Source: Bdellovibrionales bacterium (GTDB lineage Bacteria; Bdellovibrionota; Bdellovibrionia; Bdellovibrionales; UBA1609). Taken from it: 64,000 bases of DNA. The position numbers and the translations under genes are program-made. Where the stretch lies: contig JADJVA010000025.1 in assembly GCA_016716765.1 (NCBI GenBank), positions 310,001-374,000 on the forward strand, in the 5' to 3' direction. The notes beneath the pieces are model-generated. The model saw only the letters and a program-made list of their open reading frames with translations, made no database searches and was not told the origin of the DNA. Below, piece after piece: positions 45,882-54,746 of the stretch. Within the stretch, counting starts at the first letter, position 1. Each line of letters opens with the position of its first letter.

Positions 45882-46580
45882 TTAATGAAAGCCCTTCAGA
45901 AATTTTCCCGACATCAGGTCAGGCAATTTGAGACGGTAGATTTCATTGGATTGCTCAGGTGTCCAACCGGCGGAGTCGTTTAGAATCTCGACAAACAGAT
46001 GAGTCAGAGTGTCCCGAAAAGTATCACGGATTCCAGGTGGGTAGGTATTGGCCGCGATGTAGTCATTTAGCTGCGTTTTAGGAAGAGCACCCAACTCCTT
46101 GCGATCAGCCCAAGCAGAATTCAGGCCTTGAATGGCCTCAAAATATATTTCTTCAATCGTCCAGGATTTGAGGTCCTTCGCGGCCGCAGTTTGAATTTTC
46201 GTGCGCTGTCGGATTTCCCAGGAGTAGGCCTGCGCGTAGTACTGGAGCGAGTAGGCATTGAAAACATTGAGAAGTACCAAAGCTCTGGGGTCCTTAGGCC
46301 ATGGCTTAGACCTAAAGTTTTTGATTGCGGTCTCATAATCGTGCAAACCAGTTTCAAGTTGTACGAGCTTTGTGAGAATGCGCGCCTGATCGAGGGGCTC
46401 TTTGACTTGTTGCCCTTCGCTCTTTAAAACATCAAGAGCGGCCTGAAATTTCTGCTCACTGATCAGTTGATCAATTTTTTTGATCAGACTCTGATAGTTG
46501 GTTCTACCCAGAGCTGGGGCTCCACTAAAAAGGGAAATAAAAACAGCGAGTAAGATGAGATTTGAGAAATAATTATTCAT
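45882..46580 (-). CDS. Alpha-2-macroglobulin family protein 2, N-terminal part
   Basis: 232 aa. I chose the ATG at 46580 (MNNYFSNLILLAVFISLFSGAPALG) because GGGGAGG lies 8 nt upstream and a signal peptide follows. The domain is helical (IKKIDQLISEQKFQAALDVLKSEGQQV; TPR-like). The frame ends FLKGFH then TAA; adding one A to the A4 run at 45903-45906 leads straight into KISEGLSLTSSKIHPLQKIAF and on to the main part. So the gene is 40531-46580 with one lesion. Confidence 0.85.
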   Translation of the reverse strand: MNNYFSNLILLAVFISLFSGAPALGRTNYQSLIKKIDQLISEQKFQAALDVLKSEGQQVKEPLDQARILTKLVQLETGLHDYETAIKNFRSKPWPKDPRALVLLNVFNAYSLQYYAQAYSWEIRQRTKIQTAAAKDLKSWTIEEIYFEAIQGLNSAWADRKELGALPKTQLNDYIAANTYPPGIRDTFRDTLTHLFVEILNDSAGWTPEQSNEIYRLKLPDLMSGKFLKGFH

Positions 46581-46731
46581 TCCAAAATCCTCCCCTTTGA
46601 TCACACAAAAATCAACTTCGATTCAATGTCTCACGCAGACAGATACGATCTGTTTTCAAATTCAGGAGATTATTGGCGAAATGCACGACCTCAGACTTGC
46701 CAAACCCAGCTCACTCCAATAGTTTATTTAG

Positions 46732-47109
46732 ATGCTCCATAGACATCACAAGTTAATGTGGAATTTCAGCAAATCCTTTGTTCTGAGTTTGGGAAGGCCT
46801 GTCTTTATCTATCTGTCTAGTCTTTCGATAACACTTCAAATTGGCTTTGCGGCTATTTTTTATTTTATCGAAGTGGACGAGAATCCAGGCATTTTAACAT
46901 TTTTTGATTCGTTCTATTATACGGTGACTGTCATGACGGGTGTGGGCTTGGGAGACATCGCTTCAGTAACAACCGCAGGCCGAGCTGTTTCTATATTTAT
47001 GATGTTAACAGGAACAGTTATTTTCGTTTGCTTTACGGGGGTTCTTGCGGCCTCTATTTTGCAAATTGAATCCGAGCATATCCGCAAAAACGGTCCGACG
47101 CCGAAGTAA
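46732..47109 (+). CDS. Two-helix potassium-channel-like membrane protein
   Basis: 125 aa: an N-terminal helix (VFIYLSSLSITLQIGFAAIFYFI), pore loop FFDSFYYTVTVMTGVGLGDIASVTTAGR, and a second helix (AVSIFMMLTGTVIFVCFTGVLAASIL), the Ion_trans_2/KcsA arrangement. The filter reads TGVGLGD instead of TVGYGD, so ion selectivity may differ. No RCK or other regulatory domain attached. An inner ATG at 46756 would also work. Confidence 0.85.
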   Translation: MLHRHHKLMWNFSKSFVLSLGRPVFIYLSSLSITLQIGFAAIFYFIEVDENPGILTFFDSFYYTVTVMTGVGLGDIASVTTAGRAVSIFMMLTGTVIFVCFTGVLAASILQIESEHIRKNGPTPK

Positions 47110-47147
47110 GCCTGAGCGTTGAGGCTTTGGTGATTGAAGGAGTAGGA

Positions 47148-47519
47148 TTGGCCAAGCATTTTGAAACAGAATGGTTTTTTGAATCTTTCGCTTCGGACCT
47201 GACTTTCATCAAAAAGCGGATGTTTGGGAGCCTGGCAGCTTATTTAGATGGGAAGATTGTCGCTGTTCTTTCGGAGAACCACACGGATGAAGTCTGGAAC
47301 GGAATTCTTCTCCCAACTGAGCTTCAGTCTCATACTGATTTGCTGAACCAGTATCCCTTTCTCGAGAGTCATAAGATTCTAAAGAAATGGCTTTTTTTGC
47401 CCGCGACCGATTCTCACTTTGAAGAACTTGCTCTGCGTTTGGCGGCGAGAATTGCAGCAAGAGATCCCTTGTTTGGGGTTGTGCCAAAGGAGAAGAAGGC
47501 AAAAAAACAGATAAGGTAG
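47148..47519 (+). CDS. TfoX N-terminal-domain-like protein
   Basis: 123 aa. I chose the TTG at 47148 for the AAGGAG 5 nt upstream. Contains KKRMFGSLAAYLDGKIVAVLSE, matching the RRMFGG..yldG signature of TfoX_N, then a WLFLPA and LALRLAARIAARDP region. TfoX/Sxy proteins regulate competence in some proteobacteria; stand-alone N-domains have no fixed role. Family call is by motif only. Confidence 0.5.
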   Translation: MAKHFETEWFFESFASDLTFIKKRMFGSLAAYLDGKIVAVLSENHTDEVWNGILLPTELQSHTDLLNQYPFLESHKILKKWLFLPATDSHFEELALRLAARIAARDPLFGVVPKEKKAKKQIR

Positions 47520-47529
47520 CAGATGCGGT

Positions 47530-47903
47530 TTAGGAGTCTATCTTAAGCAAATCTGTTAAATTCTGTAAAACGTGGACTAAGGCATCAGTTTTACTCAACA
47601 CCAGATGGGCCCCGCGCGCCATGATATCGTCAGCAGTGATCGTGCTTCCGCCAAGGCCTGAGAATAGAACAATCACTGGTAAATCGGGGCGCGCACTTTT
47701 TACGCGTTCAAGCAATTGAACCCCATTTAACTTGGGCATATTCGTATCATTGATAACGGCCGCTGGCTGATTTCCACCATATCCAGAATTGTCTCTGGCC
47801 ATTTGAGTGGAATGACTTCTAAATCCAAATTGGACTCAAAGTAGTCCCTCCACATTTCTAAAATACGTTCTTCGTCGTCCACTACCAATATTCGCTGTCT
47901 CAC
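47530..47903 (-). pseudogene. Response-regulator receiver protein, frameshifted
   Basis: A GTG start at 47903 with GGAGG 5 nt upstream opens RQRILVVDDEERILEMWRDYFESNLDLEVIPL (acidic pair). The frame then shifts around 47805-47815 into the one that reads AAVINDTNMPKLNGVQLL (phosphorylated Asp region) and LSKTDALVHVLQNL to 47530. Single-domain CheY-like receiver, ~124 residues if joined. No kinase next to it. Confidence 0.7.
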
Positions 47904-47977
47904 GGTGACCTCCGATATTCACCATGCCTAAATCTGTGTCAGTCTTCGACCGAAGTACGTAATTAGGATGCCTGATT

Positions 47978-48575
47978 TCAAAAACCTGGACTTTTTCGGG
48001 GTCCTTCAGATTGGTGGAGCCTTTTGTAAGCCGAGGGAGTCATTCCTGTCCTTTTCTTGAAGTAATCATTAAAGACAGATTTTGAATTAAACCCTGAGTC
48101 AATAAGTTGATAGAGAGCAAAAATCGCTATGGGGAAGACAATGGCAACCCGGATCATATTCATAGGATGGAAGGCGAGTCCATAAGCTAATTCATTTTCA
48201 TCAAAAAAAATATGAGACATCAAATACCAAAGACAAGCACCGATAAAACCAATGCCTAATACGCGATCGCTTGTTTTGCCTTCGTGGGGTACCGGAGATA
48301 AGCTTTCAAAAAAATGAATCAAAAAATAAATTGATATAAGCTGGAGCGGGAGCACGAGGCCATTTAAGAGCGGCCAACTTCCCTTAATCCCTGTCCATCG
48401 AGCTACATACAGAAATTGAGTAGAAAGATTTGAAATAAGTACCCAATAAGTGTGCCTTGAAACTTCTTGAGGGTCGGCAATAAAAACAACGACAAAATGA
48501 AGGTCAAGGTCATCGCGAGATGGACGTAAAACAATGAAAGCATAGATTAGAACTGCCCCTGACCTTTCAATTTAG
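47978..48575 (-). pseudogene. Remnant of a membrane-anchored AraC-type regulator
   Basis: The frame is open from about 48575 and reads IYAFIVLRPSRDDLDLHFVVVFIAD, several hydrophobic segments (LVLPLQLISIYFLIHFF, IGFIGACLWYLMSHIFF), then directly ALYQLIDSGFNSKSVFNDYFKKRTGMTPSAYKRL. The last part is only the second half of an AraC helix-turn-helix; the first half (about 40 residues) is missing and no good start codon or ribosome site is seen. Likely an internally deleted, decayed gene. The remaining ~135 bp to the next gene show nothing. Confidence 0.5.
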
Positions 48576-48711
48576 TCAAAGGTAAAGCCCTCACAGATAG
48601 GTTCATGGGATTAGGCCCTTCTAACCAACATCACGGCGGGCCAGCGTTGATGTAGATGAAGATGGTTGCAAATAGACCTACGTAGGCCTAAAATTCAAAT
48701 TCGGGGGTATT

Positions 48712-49704
48712 GTGGCTTTATTTATTTCGGCTATTTTTTTCACGTTGGTTGTAGAATCTAAAAATGCTTTTGGAGGGAATACTGATCAATTGAAGATTGT
48801 AAAGCCCACCGAAGGACTTCGTGTTTCACCCGGACAAAACGTTAGTATTGTCATTCAGCCGGCGAATAATGTAAATCTTAAGGAAATGATGGTTGTCAGT
48901 CTTGGTGAAATTCTTCAGATAACGGGCCCGCCTTGGGAATCTTCATTTCATGTACCCCCTACTGCTAACGGGACACTAAGCTTGACCGTAGTTGGAAAAG
49001 ATCACAATGGAAAGATCTATGATTCCGAAGTAAGACTAACGGTCATTCAGAACTCATCATTACTCAGATTGGAAAGTGAAACAGACAGACTTTATTTTGA
49101 GCATCTTGATCCTGATATTTTTATGTATATCACCGTCAAGGGGGTATATCGAGATGGTATTCGCCGCGACCTTAACAAACTTGATTCAGGGACGGTTTTT
49201 ACCAGCAGTGATCCGGATATTGCGGTAGTCAAACCCGATGGAAGGGTGATTCCCAAATCTAATGGAAAAACGAAGATCACTGTGCGAAATGGTGAGGCCA
49301 TGATGTCAGTTCCAGTTGAAGTGTTAACTTCCATCGACTCTGAAATTAATCAAATCTCAACTCAGAATTCCGTTCCTAGGAACGGAATTCTGTCTTCGAT
49401 TGTTAATGTGCATAACAAAGATGCTCAGAGGGCCATAGATTTGAGAGTCGTGATTGAATTCCCTATAAATCTGGCTTTATTAGAAGCAAAGGGAGAAGGA
49501 TGGTCTTGCTCCAACGTGAGTAAAAATCACCTTGAATGCCAACGAGGGAATCTCAATGGAGGGTTGAGATCGGCTATTTATCTCAAATATAAGTCTGAGT
49601 CCCTCTGCAAAAATATCGAAATAGTGGCTAGTTTGCAGGCCGAAAATCAGGAAGAAAATGTTGATGACAATCTCAGTGTGCTGAGACTTCCCTGTAGCAG
49701 GTAG
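48712..49704 (+). CDS. Exported protein with bacterial Ig-like (BIG2-type) domain
   Basis: 330 aa, GTG start with GGGGG upstream. Signal peptide ALFISAIFFTLVVESKNAFGG. An N-terminal Ig-like domain (LKIVKPTEGLRVSPGQNVSIVIQP), a BIG2-like middle domain (SSDPDIAVVKPDGRVIPKSNGKTKITV) and a C-terminal DUF11-like domain with Cys (GWSCSNVSKNHLECQRGNL). Secreted or surface protein of unknown role. A 30-bp perfect palindrome lies in its coding sequence. Confidence 0.75.
   Translation: MALFISAIFFTLVVESKNAFGGNTDQLKIVKPTEGLRVSPGQNVSIVIQPANNVNLKEMMVVSLGEILQITGPPWESSFHVPPTANGTLSLTVVGKDHNGKIYDSEVRLTVIQNSSLLRLESETDRLYFEHLDPDIFMYITVKGVYRDGIRRDLNKLDSGTVFTSSDPDIAVVKPDGRVIPKSNGKTKITVRNGEAMMSVPVEVLTSIDSEINQISTQNSVPRNGILSSIVNVHNKDAQRAIDLRVVIEFPINLALLEAKGEGWSCSNVSKNHLECQRGNLNGGLRSAIYLKYKSESLCKNIEIVASLQAENQEENVDDNLSVLRLPCSR
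49363..49392. repeat. 30-bp perfect palindrome inside a coding region
   Basis: CAGAATTCCGTTCCT followed by its exact reverse complement with no loop, in the Ig-like protein gene, where it codes NSVPRNGI. It would form a cruciform or a dyad binding site. Confidence 0.95.
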
Positions 49705-49798
49705 TTCATTTAGAAATATCGATTGACCTGAACAAAGAAATTTTGTTTAAGTACACCTCTGGTGTATATTTTAAAATATCAAGCAAGTCGAGTTAGGG

Positions 49799-50320
49799 AT
49801 GACTCAAGTTTTATATGCGCCTGTCTCAGCTCAATTTATTTCCCATTGTTTGGCGGGGGTCACAGTGACACTTTTCTTCTCACCTATCAACGACATCACC
49901 ACCGATCCGATTTCTCCTCCTCGCTATGAATATCTATCAACTGAGTTTCCAAAATTGAACTGGGCCTATCGACCGGAAAACCGCTCGATCCAAAAATCCA
50001 AATATCCAGAAATAATACCTTTGAGCATTGAGAACCACTTGCCGCCAGAGGTCTTTGCGGCGGTTTCCCAAATTGCGAACTCTCAGAGTGATTGGGTCGT
50101 CGTAAATATCAATTCCAGCGAGAAACGACTGGAGGCAACTGTGACCACGCTTCTTTTGCGATTCAAGGATGACTTAGTAATAGAAATCAGACCAGCACCA
50201 CCCGGTGGGTCTGAGGTTCACATGCGTTCTAAATCCCGCGTTGGGCGTTCAGATTTTGGAGCGAACTCTAAACGTATAAGGGATTTTTTTTCCTTGATTA
50301 GGAAGTATTTTAAGATCTAG
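49799..50320 (+). CDS. DUF1499 domain-containing protein
   Basis: 173 aa. The C-terminal half has the DUF1499 signature: LEATVTTLLLRFKDDLVIEIRPAPPGGSEVHMRSKSRVGRSDFGANSKRIRDFFSLI. A hydrophobic start (FISHCLAGVTVTLFFSPIN) may be an anchor or weak signal. Function unknown. A short AGGGCG/CGCCCT hairpin lies just after its stop (50319-50336). Confidence 0.82.
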   Translation: MTQVLYAPVSAQFISHCLAGVTVTLFFSPINDITTDPISPPRYEYLSTEFPKLNWAYRPENRSIQKSKYPEIIPLSIENHLPPEVFAAVSQIANSQSDWVVVNINSSEKRLEATVTTLLLRFKDDLVIEIRPAPPGGSEVHMRSKSRVGRSDFGANSKRIRDFFSLIRKYFKI

Positions 50321-50400
50321 GGCGGAGCATACGCCCTCATGTGCTCTTGTGAAAAGCTGAATTGTCAGCTAGCTAGGTCTAGTCTGGAAAAATGTAGACT

Positions 50401-51594
50401 CTATTTAGGAATTCCAAGAATTTGTGTTGCCAAATTATAGTGAAGTTGGAAGAAAAGTGTTAAGAACTCCTGAGCAAATCCTGTGGCTATCGCTCGTGCC
50501 TTATCTGGGTGGTCTGCTATCTGCTGTTGGATTTCCATTGGCAAATGAGTCAGCATATCATCTTTGTTTAAGAGCCGTTGAACTATTCTGAAGGAGGTAT
50601 CATATTCAATGGATTCGTATTTCCTGTGAAGAGATACGGTCACTTTTCCATCATCACTAAAGGCAAAAGAAAAGTTTTCATGTTGAAAAAAATGATCGCG
50701 ATAAAATTTCCGTAGTCTTTCTTTGGAAATCTCTTCAGTGAGAATCGTATTTGCAATTTCAGATCCCCATTCTGCGCTCCCATGAGATTCATGAAAATAA
50801 ATGAAATAACCAAAATCAAAAAGCAATTTTTCCTTTTCCGAAAGTGCAGAAAAGAGATCATCATAACGAAGCTGCTCATAGAAAATTTTGGCAAAATTGC
50901 GGGGAGATTTTCCATCTCGTTGTGTGAATGAGTCCACAAGGATCTCGTTGGATCGAGCGTGATAAAGATCATGAATGGGAAAAAGCCACGGAGCCATGAC
51001 TCTCCCATCGACCTTCACATCTTGATCTATAAGGCCGACTGGGTAGATTCGTTGAGAAAAAAGGCGATTGATGGCTCTAAGACCAAGGTTTTCCCAAGTC
51101 AAAAGAAAGGTGGCTCCTGAGGAGTGAGCGAGTTGAATCATCTCGATCAAATTCGGAGAGAGGAAGCCGCGGCTGTCCCGCTCGACTAGCGAGACATTGT
51201 CACCATTAAGAGCTTCACTGATTCCTGTAGTGATATCATATATTGGAAATCGATCGTCCCCGTCATAGAGGCTTTTTCTGCCTCTAGAAATTCTCTTAAG
51301 AATTGTCCAAAGTGATGGAAGCGCCCTACGAAAGCGTGGGTCCGTTTGGTAAGCGCGCCAGATAGACTGTCGCATTTTCCTGTTCATTTCGTATTGTGGA
51401 AGTTCATTTAACGCGGCAGTTGCTAGATCATTGCTCTCCAGGAAGGCCCTCGATGGAGTCAGTTGGTCAGGAACATAAGCACCGAGATTGGAGAAGTCTT
51501 TCCGAAGGACCTGGTCACAAGGAGAACCTTGGGAAATGACCGAAGTTGCAAAAATCAAGAAGCAAGACAAACAGAGATTTAAAAAATATTTCAT
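50401..51594 (-). CDS. Exported hypothetical protein
   Basis: 397 aa from the ATG at 51594 (MKYFLNLCLSCFLIFATSVISQGSP), a clear signal peptide; an ATG at 51618 in frame is less likely. Mature protein is helical with PIHDLYHARSNEIL and FGYFIYFHESHGSAEWG, where the His residues could bind metal (HDLYH, HESHG). Not recognised. Separate from the YhhQ gene by about 160 bp with no visible signal. Confidence 0.7.
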   Translation of the reverse strand: MKYFLNLCLSCFLIFATSVISQGSPCDQVLRKDFSNLGAYVPDQLTPSRAFLESNDLATAALNELPQYEMNRKMRQSIWRAYQTDPRFRRALPSLWTILKRISRGRKSLYDGDDRFPIYDITTGISEALNGDNVSLVERDSRGFLSPNLIEMIQLAHSSGATFLLTWENLGLRAINRLFSQRIYPVGLIDQDVKVDGRVMAPWLFPIHDLYHARSNEILVDSFTQRDGKSPRNFAKIFYEQLRYDDLFSALSEKEKLLFDFGYFIYFHESHGSAEWGSEIANTILTEEISKERLRKFYRDHFFQHENFSFAFSDDGKVTVSLHRKYESIEYDTSFRIVQRLLNKDDMLTHLPMEIQQQIADHPDKARAIATGFAQEFLTLFFQLHYNLATQILGIPK

Positions 51595-51756
51595 GGAGCT
51601 ATGTTCCCAGCAAAACACATGCCATTAGACTCGGTTCTTGTGTGAAGGATTGATTGATGTAAGTAGGAGTTCATCAAGAAAAATAGGGAAAAAATGACAG
51701 GGGTGTCAGCGAGCGGTTTAAGATCTAGGGAAATACCCATCCTTTGCGCCTGAATT

Positions 51757-52494
51757 CTAGGGCGAATTGTGCGGTGATGAACCAAGAAGTGAGTTCGCAG
51801 CTGCCGTCTCAATGAGTTGTGAAGATTCTGAATGTCCAAGATAACGATCAATAGTATTGTGCAATAGATAAATAAAAGGCGTCAAACCGATGGCAATGAG
51901 AAGTTTGTAAGAATAGTTAGTCGCGACGATGCGAAAAAAATCATTGGTTTCTATTTTTCCCGGAAGCCAAAAAGCGATCCCAATAATAACAAAACTGTCG
52001 ACAAACTGAGAGATCACAGTAGATCCAGTTGCTCGCAGCCAGAGCATTTTGCCATCTGTTTTTTGGCGAAAAAACCAAAACACGCTGACATCTATCAGTT
52101 GTGAAATGGCAAAAGCCACCAGGCTTCCAACAATGATCCAAAGGGACTGTCCAAATACTTTCTGAAAGGCCTCATCCTGAACTGGTGAAAAAGAGGCAGC
52201 AGGAATTTGAATGGCAAGGAACAAAATAACAAACGCATAGGAAATCAAAAGAATTGTCATCAAAGTCAGACGTCGAACCCCATCTCGTCCAAAGTACTCA
52301 TTGATAAGGTCTGTCGAGAGAAATACAATTGGCCACAATATGACGCCGATACTGGCTGCGGGCTGGCCAATCAGCGGAAGATCCAAAGGAAAAAGAATCA
52401 GCTTAACTCCTATGACTTCTGCTAAAATAGCATTTGTGATGAAAAATCCAGTCAAAACAAGAAAAACAATGTCACGGCGTGATTCAATTTTCAT
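51757..52494 (-). CDS. Queuosine precursor transporter (YhhQ/VUT family)
   Basis: 245 aa, six or so membrane helices. Signatures: FITNAILAEVIGVKLILF, IGVILWPIVFLSTDLINEYFGRDGVRRLTL and LRATGSTVISQFVDSFVIIGIAFW, all typical of the PF02592 transporters that import preQ0/preQ1. Starts 15 bp after ctaA, so it is probably read from the oxidase operon. No preQ1 riboswitch is visible, and there is no room for one. Confidence 0.92.
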   Translation of the reverse strand: MKIESRRDIVFLVLTGFFITNAILAEVIGVKLILFPLDLPLIGQPAASIGVILWPIVFLSTDLINEYFGRDGVRRLTLMTILLISYAFVILFLAIQIPAASFSPVQDEAFQKVFGQSLWIIVGSLVAFAISQLIDVSVFWFFRQKTDGKMLWLRATGSTVISQFVDSFVIIGIAFWLPGKIETNDFFRIVATNYSYKLLIAIGLTPFIYLLHNTIDRYLGHSESSQLIETAAANSLLGSSPHNSP

Positions 52495-52509
52495 AAATTC
52501 TCGTATTCT

Positions 52510-53460
52510 TCAGGGCAATTTCGAAAGACGCTGAGATTCAAAAACAATCCTGAGTCCGAATGCAAAAATAAGCGCAGCAAAGACAAGGTGTGCCACGGTG
52601 ATGAGGGGCGGAATCCCCAATTTCACATTGGAAATTCCCACAAGCAGTTGTGCGAGGATGAGACCATTCATCCATCTTCCCGTGACCAACAGCGACCTAG
52701 GCACCTTCATTTTTGAGACCAAATAATAGGCTCCAAAAATTGCAAAAATGGAAATGTAGGCCCCTAGCCGGTGGATAACCTGTAATCCCACGAGGCCCCC
52801 AAAGCTGGGAAACCATTTTCCTTGGCAAGTTGGCCAATCGGGACAGGCCAATCCAGCATAATTGGAAGAGACAAGACCTCCCAACAAAATCTGTACATAC
52901 ACAATTGCGGAAACAAGGAGATAAAGAAAATTCACCCGACCCAATCCTTTGAGATTTATTTCGGGTTTATAACTGCCTTTGGACTCTTCGTGGTGAATGG
53001 ACAAATAGATCCAAACCAAGCACCCAAAAAAGGCGATTCCCAAGCCCAAATGGGCTGTGACAGTTCCAAAATGCAAGAGTTTAAGGACAGTGAGGCCACC
53101 CATGACAATTTGAACGCCAAGAATCACTAAGGTGAGTTTGCTCAAATTTCGTATATGAGACGGTATAGCAGGGTTGAGATGCATGGCGATGCTAAGTGCC
53201 AATGTCATTAGAGCAATTAAGCCAGCAAGGACGCGATGTATGAATTCAAAATAAACTTGTACGTCAAAGTCAGGTATGAATTGGCCAAAACAGAGCGGCC
53301 AATCAGGACAGGCAAGGCCCGCGTCCATGGCGCGCGTGGCTCCACCCAATGCAATCAAAGTCAAAATCAAAATGCAAAGAGCAAAGGTCCCTTTTCGAAG
53401 CATCAAGAGGGAGGGAGAAGAAAGTGGACCGGCCCAGGTGAAGAGAGCTTGTCGGATCAT
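52510..53460 (-). CDS. ctaA: Heme A synthase (CtaA/Cox15)
   Basis: 316 aa, eight membrane helices in two related halves. Each half has a GLACPDWPxC loop (near residues 50 and 200) and a helix with conserved His (FEFIHRVLAGLIAL, LQVIHRLGAYISIF, plus HLGLGIAFFG and HLVFAALIF), the heme ligands. Oxidises heme O to heme A for the aa3 oxidase encoded upstream in the same operon. Overlaps ctaB by 4 nt. Confidence 0.95.
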   Translation of the reverse strand: MIRQALFTWAGPLSSPSLLMLRKGTFALCILILTLIALGGATRAMDAGLACPDWPLCFGQFIPDFDVQVYFEFIHRVLAGLIALMTLALSIAMHLNPAIPSHIRNLSKLTLVILGVQIVMGGLTVLKLLHFGTVTAHLGLGIAFFGCLVWIYLSIHHEESKGSYKPEINLKGLGRVNFLYLLVSAIVYVQILLGGLVSSNYAGLACPDWPTCQGKWFPSFGGLVGLQVIHRLGAYISIFAIFGAYYLVSKMKVPRSLLVTGRWMNGLILAQLLVGISNVKLGIPPLITVAHLVFAALIFAFGLRIVFESQRLSKLP

Positions 53461-54365
53461 AGGTTCCTCATTTCAAGAAAAATTTCCAACCACCTATCTA
53501 GGATGGGAACAAATAAAAAAGCCAACATACTAAAGTTGGTCCATAGAAAAAAGGAGAGCCATCCCGTTTTTCCCTTTGAACGAAAGAATCTCACAAATTC
53601 GAAAAGAACCTTGATTGAGAATGGAATGACGACCAGGAGATAGAGCCAACTCGAATCTATGATCCACGGAGAGATCACTGCGAGTGCAACATAAACGAGC
53701 ATGTATATTCCAATGAAATAGAGAGTGCGAGAGTCGTCCATTGCAACAGGCAAAGTTGGGACATTTCCCCTTCGATAATCTTCTTTGTATTTTAAAGCAA
53801 GCGCCCAAAAATGTGGCATTTGCCACATAAACATAACGAGAAATGCGTAGACACATTCCCGAGTAAAGATTTGAGTGCTATTGGCGGAGTATCCAATCAC
53901 CACAGGCATAGCGCCCGGAATGGCGCCCGGAATGGCAGCAAATATCCAGCGAGGTTTCCAGATCATAGTGTACAGTCCATTGTAACTAAAAATAGTCAGC
54001 AATCCCAGAAGAGCTGAAAGAGGTTGTATCCAAAACAAAACAAGACTGCCACAGCTCATCAAAGACAAAGAAACAATAAGACCTTGCTGGGGGCTCAATT
54101 CGCCAGTAGCAATCGGTCGTGCTTGAGTTCTATGCATCAGCCTGTCCAATTGATATTCCTGAACCTGGTTGAGGGCAAAACTACCTGCACTGATCAACGT
54201 GACTCCAAAAATGAGGCCCAAAAAATGGGTCCATTCAAAACTGTATTCGATTCGAAAACTAAGCCAATAGCCGGCCACTGCAGTAAGTACTACAAATGGG
54301 ATCAAATTAAATTTCACTAGGCGCTTTAAAAAAATAAGCACAGGAGCCTCACCTGACTGCTCCAA
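53457..54365 (-). CDS. ctaB: Protoheme IX farnesyltransferase (heme O synthase)
   Basis: 302 aa UbiA-family membrane enzyme, makes heme O from heme B. Motif NQVQEYQLDRLMHRTQARPIATGELSP (Asp-rich farnesyl-binding loop), NGLYTMIWKPRWIFAAIPGAIPGAMPVVIGY, and FLVMFMWQMPHFWALALKYKEDYRRGNVPTLP. Supplies the substrate of CtaA. The short repeat GAIPGAMP arises from a local GC-rich duplication in the DNA. Confidence 0.95.
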   Translation of the reverse strand: MEQSGEAPVLIFLKRLVKFNLIPFVVLTAVAGYWLSFRIEYSFEWTHFLGLIFGVTLISAGSFALNQVQEYQLDRLMHRTQARPIATGELSPQQGLIVSLSLMSCGSLVLFWIQPLSALLGLLTIFSYNGLYTMIWKPRWIFAAIPGAIPGAMPVVIGYSANSTQIFTRECVYAFLVMFMWQMPHFWALALKYKEDYRRGNVPTLPVAMDDSRTLYFIGIYMLVYVALAVISPWIIDSSWLYLLVVIPFSIKVLFEFVRFFRSKGKTGWLSFFLWTNFSMLAFLFVPILDRWLEIFLEMRNL

Positions 54366-54403
54366 AATCGGAGTTTCGAACCATTCGGAATTGGAAGCTG
54401 AGT

Positions 54404-54736
54404 CTACTTAGGTGACTGGTCTAAACGAGTCAAGATATCAAAAATTGAAAAGCCATACAATACGACCAAAAAGAAAATACCCGAACCAAAAATGAGTTTG
54501 TTCATTTTTCCATCATATTTTAAGCCCATAAAAAACAAGACGACCAAGGTGGCCTTTGTGCTTGCGACGGCCATCGCAAGGATGATGTTAAGTTTACCGA
54601 AATGAACGGCCTCACCCATAACAGTTGGGGAGATGAGTACAGTCAGCAAAGTTAAAATCATGAGCGCTGCAAAGGTCTTAAAATAAACCTGACTGGGAAT
54701 GATGTGGTGTGTAGTGTCGTGGTTTCCGTGTTCCAT
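54404..54736 (-). CDS. ctaF: Cytochrome c oxidase subunit IV (caa3 type)
   Basis: 110 aa, three hydrophobic helices (YFKTFAALMILTLLTVLIS, LNIILAMAVASTKATLVVLFFMGLKY, LIFGSGIFFLVVLYGFSIF), the standard length and layout of prokaryotic subunit IV. Its place directly after subunit III supports the call. Confidence 0.9.
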   Translation of the reverse strand: MEHGNHDTTHHIIPSQVYFKTFAALMILTLLTVLISPTVMGEAVHFGKLNIILAMAVASTKATLVVLFFMGLKYDGKMNKLIFGSGIFFLVVLYGFSIFDILTRLDQSPK

Positions 54737-54746
54737 GCCGTCTCCC

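Noticed and set aside
50319..50336. Terminator after the DUF1499 gene
   Set aside because: A 6-bp stem is present but there is no U-tract, so it is mentioned only in the gene entry.
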